Source: an uncultured Mollicutes bacterium
GTDB taxonomy: Bacteria > Bacillota_I > Bacilli_A > ML615J-28 > CAG-313
NCBI GenBank assembly: GCA_900548675.1
Contig: URLJ01000043.1
Coordinates: 1-5,512 of the forward strand
Length of the DNA stretch: 5,512 bases
Direction: 5' to 3'
The position numbers were made by a program, and so were the translations under genes. The notes under the pieces are model-generated. The model worked only from the letters and a program-made list of their open reading frames with translations. It searched no databases and was not told the DNA's origin. Below, piece by piece: positions 4,953 through 5,512 of this stretch; positions within the stretch are counted from its first letter, which is position 1; every line of letters starts with the position of its first letter.

Positions 4953-5351
4953 TTATTTTTTAAAATTTTCAAGCGAAGAGGCCATCTCACTTGATGAACA
5001 TTTGATTACATTACCTGTAATCTGCGTTCCAATTTGAAGAGCCTTTAATTGTTCTAAATCTACTTTAGATCGGTCTATTACTTCTACTAAAATACGATTT
5101 AGACTTCTTTCTGTTTTAATGATATTATTAGCGCCACCAAAAAGAGCAGCATATTCTGAAGCATCTTTTTGATTTTTTTTCTTTTTAGCTTTTCTAAGTT
5201 TTACTGCTACAGATATAATTTTAATAATTCCAACAATTATTATAGCTCCTATAAAAATTGATATTATTATTAATAAAGCAAGCGTCATAAATGATTGATC
5301 AGCTTTACTCATATATGGTATGTTATTTAATAAATTTAATACATTTTTCAT
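4953..5351 (-). CDS. Membrane-anchored protein with a Cys-less PTS EIIB-like domain
   Basis: The 132-residue product has a short outer N-terminus, one long hydrophobic segment (about 21-50), a strongly basic stretch KLRKAKKKKN (51-60) that should lie in the cytoplasm, and a C-terminal domain (about 66-132). This domain resembles the glucose-family phosphotransferase EIIB domain: YAALFGGANNI, RILVEVIDRSKVDLEQLKAL and GTQITGNVIK fit the EIIB pattern of GG-NI, CxTRLR, D-SKVD--LK-L and GN-x-x. At the place of the phosphorylated Cys (CxTRLR) the sequence reads SLNRIL, with Ser83 (codon 5103-5105). A normal phosphotransfer role is therefore unlikely; a regulatory or binding role is possible but unproven. 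The only Cys is at 118, elsewhere. The start ATG (5349-5351) follows AAGGTG (5357-5362) by 5 nt. It is a single gene with its own promoter. Confidence 0.75.
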   Translation of the reverse strand: MKNVLNLLNNIPYMSKADQSFMTLALLIIISIFIGAIIIVGIIKIISVAVKLRKAKKKKNQKDASEYAALFGGANNIIKTERSLNRILVEVIDRSKVDLEQLKALQIGTQITGNVIKCSSSEMASSLENFKK

Positions 5352-5383
5352 ATTTTCACCTTACTTCTATTATAACTATTGTT

Positions 5384-5412
5384 ATTATACCATATATTAG
5401 CATTTTTTTCAA
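5384..5412 (-). promoter_or_regulatory. Promoter of the EIIB-like membrane protein gene
   Basis: Read leftward: TTGAAA (complement of 5407-5412), a 17-bp spacer, then TATAAT (complement of 5384-5389) preceded by TGG, an extended -10. This is a strong housekeeping-type promoter with the same extended -10 as that of rpsF. Transcription would start near 5377, about 26 nt before the ATG. A second TATAAT (complement of 5369-5374) lies downstream without a matching -35. Confidence 0.85.
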
Positions 5413-5440
5413 GTTAAGCCTTTTTTTGTTTATTGATTTC

Positions 5441-5472
5441 TGTTCGTGTACACTAGATTGTGTACACGAACA
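5441..5472. repeat. Perfect 13-bp inverted repeat (possible operator)
   Basis: The arms TGTTCGTGTACAC (5441-5453) and GTGTACACGAACA (5460-5472) are perfectly complementary around a six-base centre TAGATT. Each arm contains the self-complementary octamer GTGTACAC, so the site also holds two identical small palindromes 14 bp apart. Neither strand has a T-run after the stem, so it is not a standard intrinsic terminator. It lies 29 bp upstream of the -35 of the EIIB-like gene and just before the right edge. A regulator binding site is the simplest reading; a recombination or element end cannot be excluded. Confidence 0.6.
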
Positions 5473-5512
5473 CTGACGGTTTGTCAATCATCGTATGGGT
5501 TTTGAGAAAGGA

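Noticed and set aside
5441..5472. Inverted repeat as an intrinsic terminator or LexA box
   Set aside because: No T-run follows the stem on either strand, and the spacing of GTTCG and CGAAC does not fit the CGAAC-N4-GTTCG LexA pattern.
5291..5476. Rightward 61-codon open frame opposite the EIIB-like gene start and its promoter
   Set aside because: Hydrophobic composition is what AT-rich antisense of a membrane segment and promoter gives; it runs through the promoter and the inverted repeat.
5453..5512. Open leftward frame from the right edge ending in TAG at 5453-5455, and a rightward ATG at 5495 or ribosome-binding-like GAAAGGA at 5506-5512
   Set aside because: Fewer than 20 codons are visible in either direction, with no recognisable motif, so no gene can be supported at the edge.

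Overview
The window comes from a low-G+C, endospore-forming member of the Bacillota. The evidence is an AT-rich sequence, strong AAGGAGG-type ribosome binding sites, the rpsF-ssb-rpsR gene order, a PepV-type dipeptidase, and above all an intact sspI gene for a minor small acid-soluble spore protein. Stop codons TAA, TAG and TGA are all used, so the code is standard rather than the Mycoplasma code. A finer placement (for example Erysipelotrichia/Turicibacter-like or Bacilli) is not supported by sequence reading alone.

Layout, left to right. Positions 1-397 hold no gene of known family. They contain two 82-bp copies, 309 bp apart, of a repeat that carries a 73-bp imperfect palindrome. Read leftward, each copy opens a short, very basic reading frame starting MFKHKAKASHEYKNAM. 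The complete copy (289-387) lies 10 nt after rpsR and 9 nt before a good intrinsic terminator. Positions 398-1413 are the leftward rpsF-ssb-rpsR operon (ribosomal protein S6, SSB, S18). It has an extended -10 promoter at 1483-1511 and a leader that can fold over the rpsF ribosome binding site in a shape resembling the known S6:S18 autoregulatory element. Positions 1547-4615 are a second leftward operon, pepV-trmB-DUF84 NTPase-DJ-1/PfpI, tightly packed with overlapping or nearly touching ends. It combines peptide use, tRNA m7G46 methylation, probable sanitation of damaged nucleotides and a DJ-1 family protein.

At 4616-4699 the operon faces sspI, which is transcribed rightward from a sequence resembling a sigma-G (forespore) promoter. 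sspI ends at a strong hairpin (4919-4947) shared with the convergent gene at 4953-5351. That gene encodes a membrane-anchored protein whose cytoplasmic part resembles a PTS EIIB domain but has Ser where the phosphorylated Cys should be. It has its own strong extended -10 promoter. The last 100 bases contain a perfect 13-bp inverted repeat (5441-5472) that is not a standard terminator and may be an operator.

Most of the window is ordinary housekeeping sequence. The parts worth a second look are the repeated small ORF/palindrome after rpsR, the rpsF leader, the Cys-less EIIB-like membrane protein and the 13-bp palindrome.
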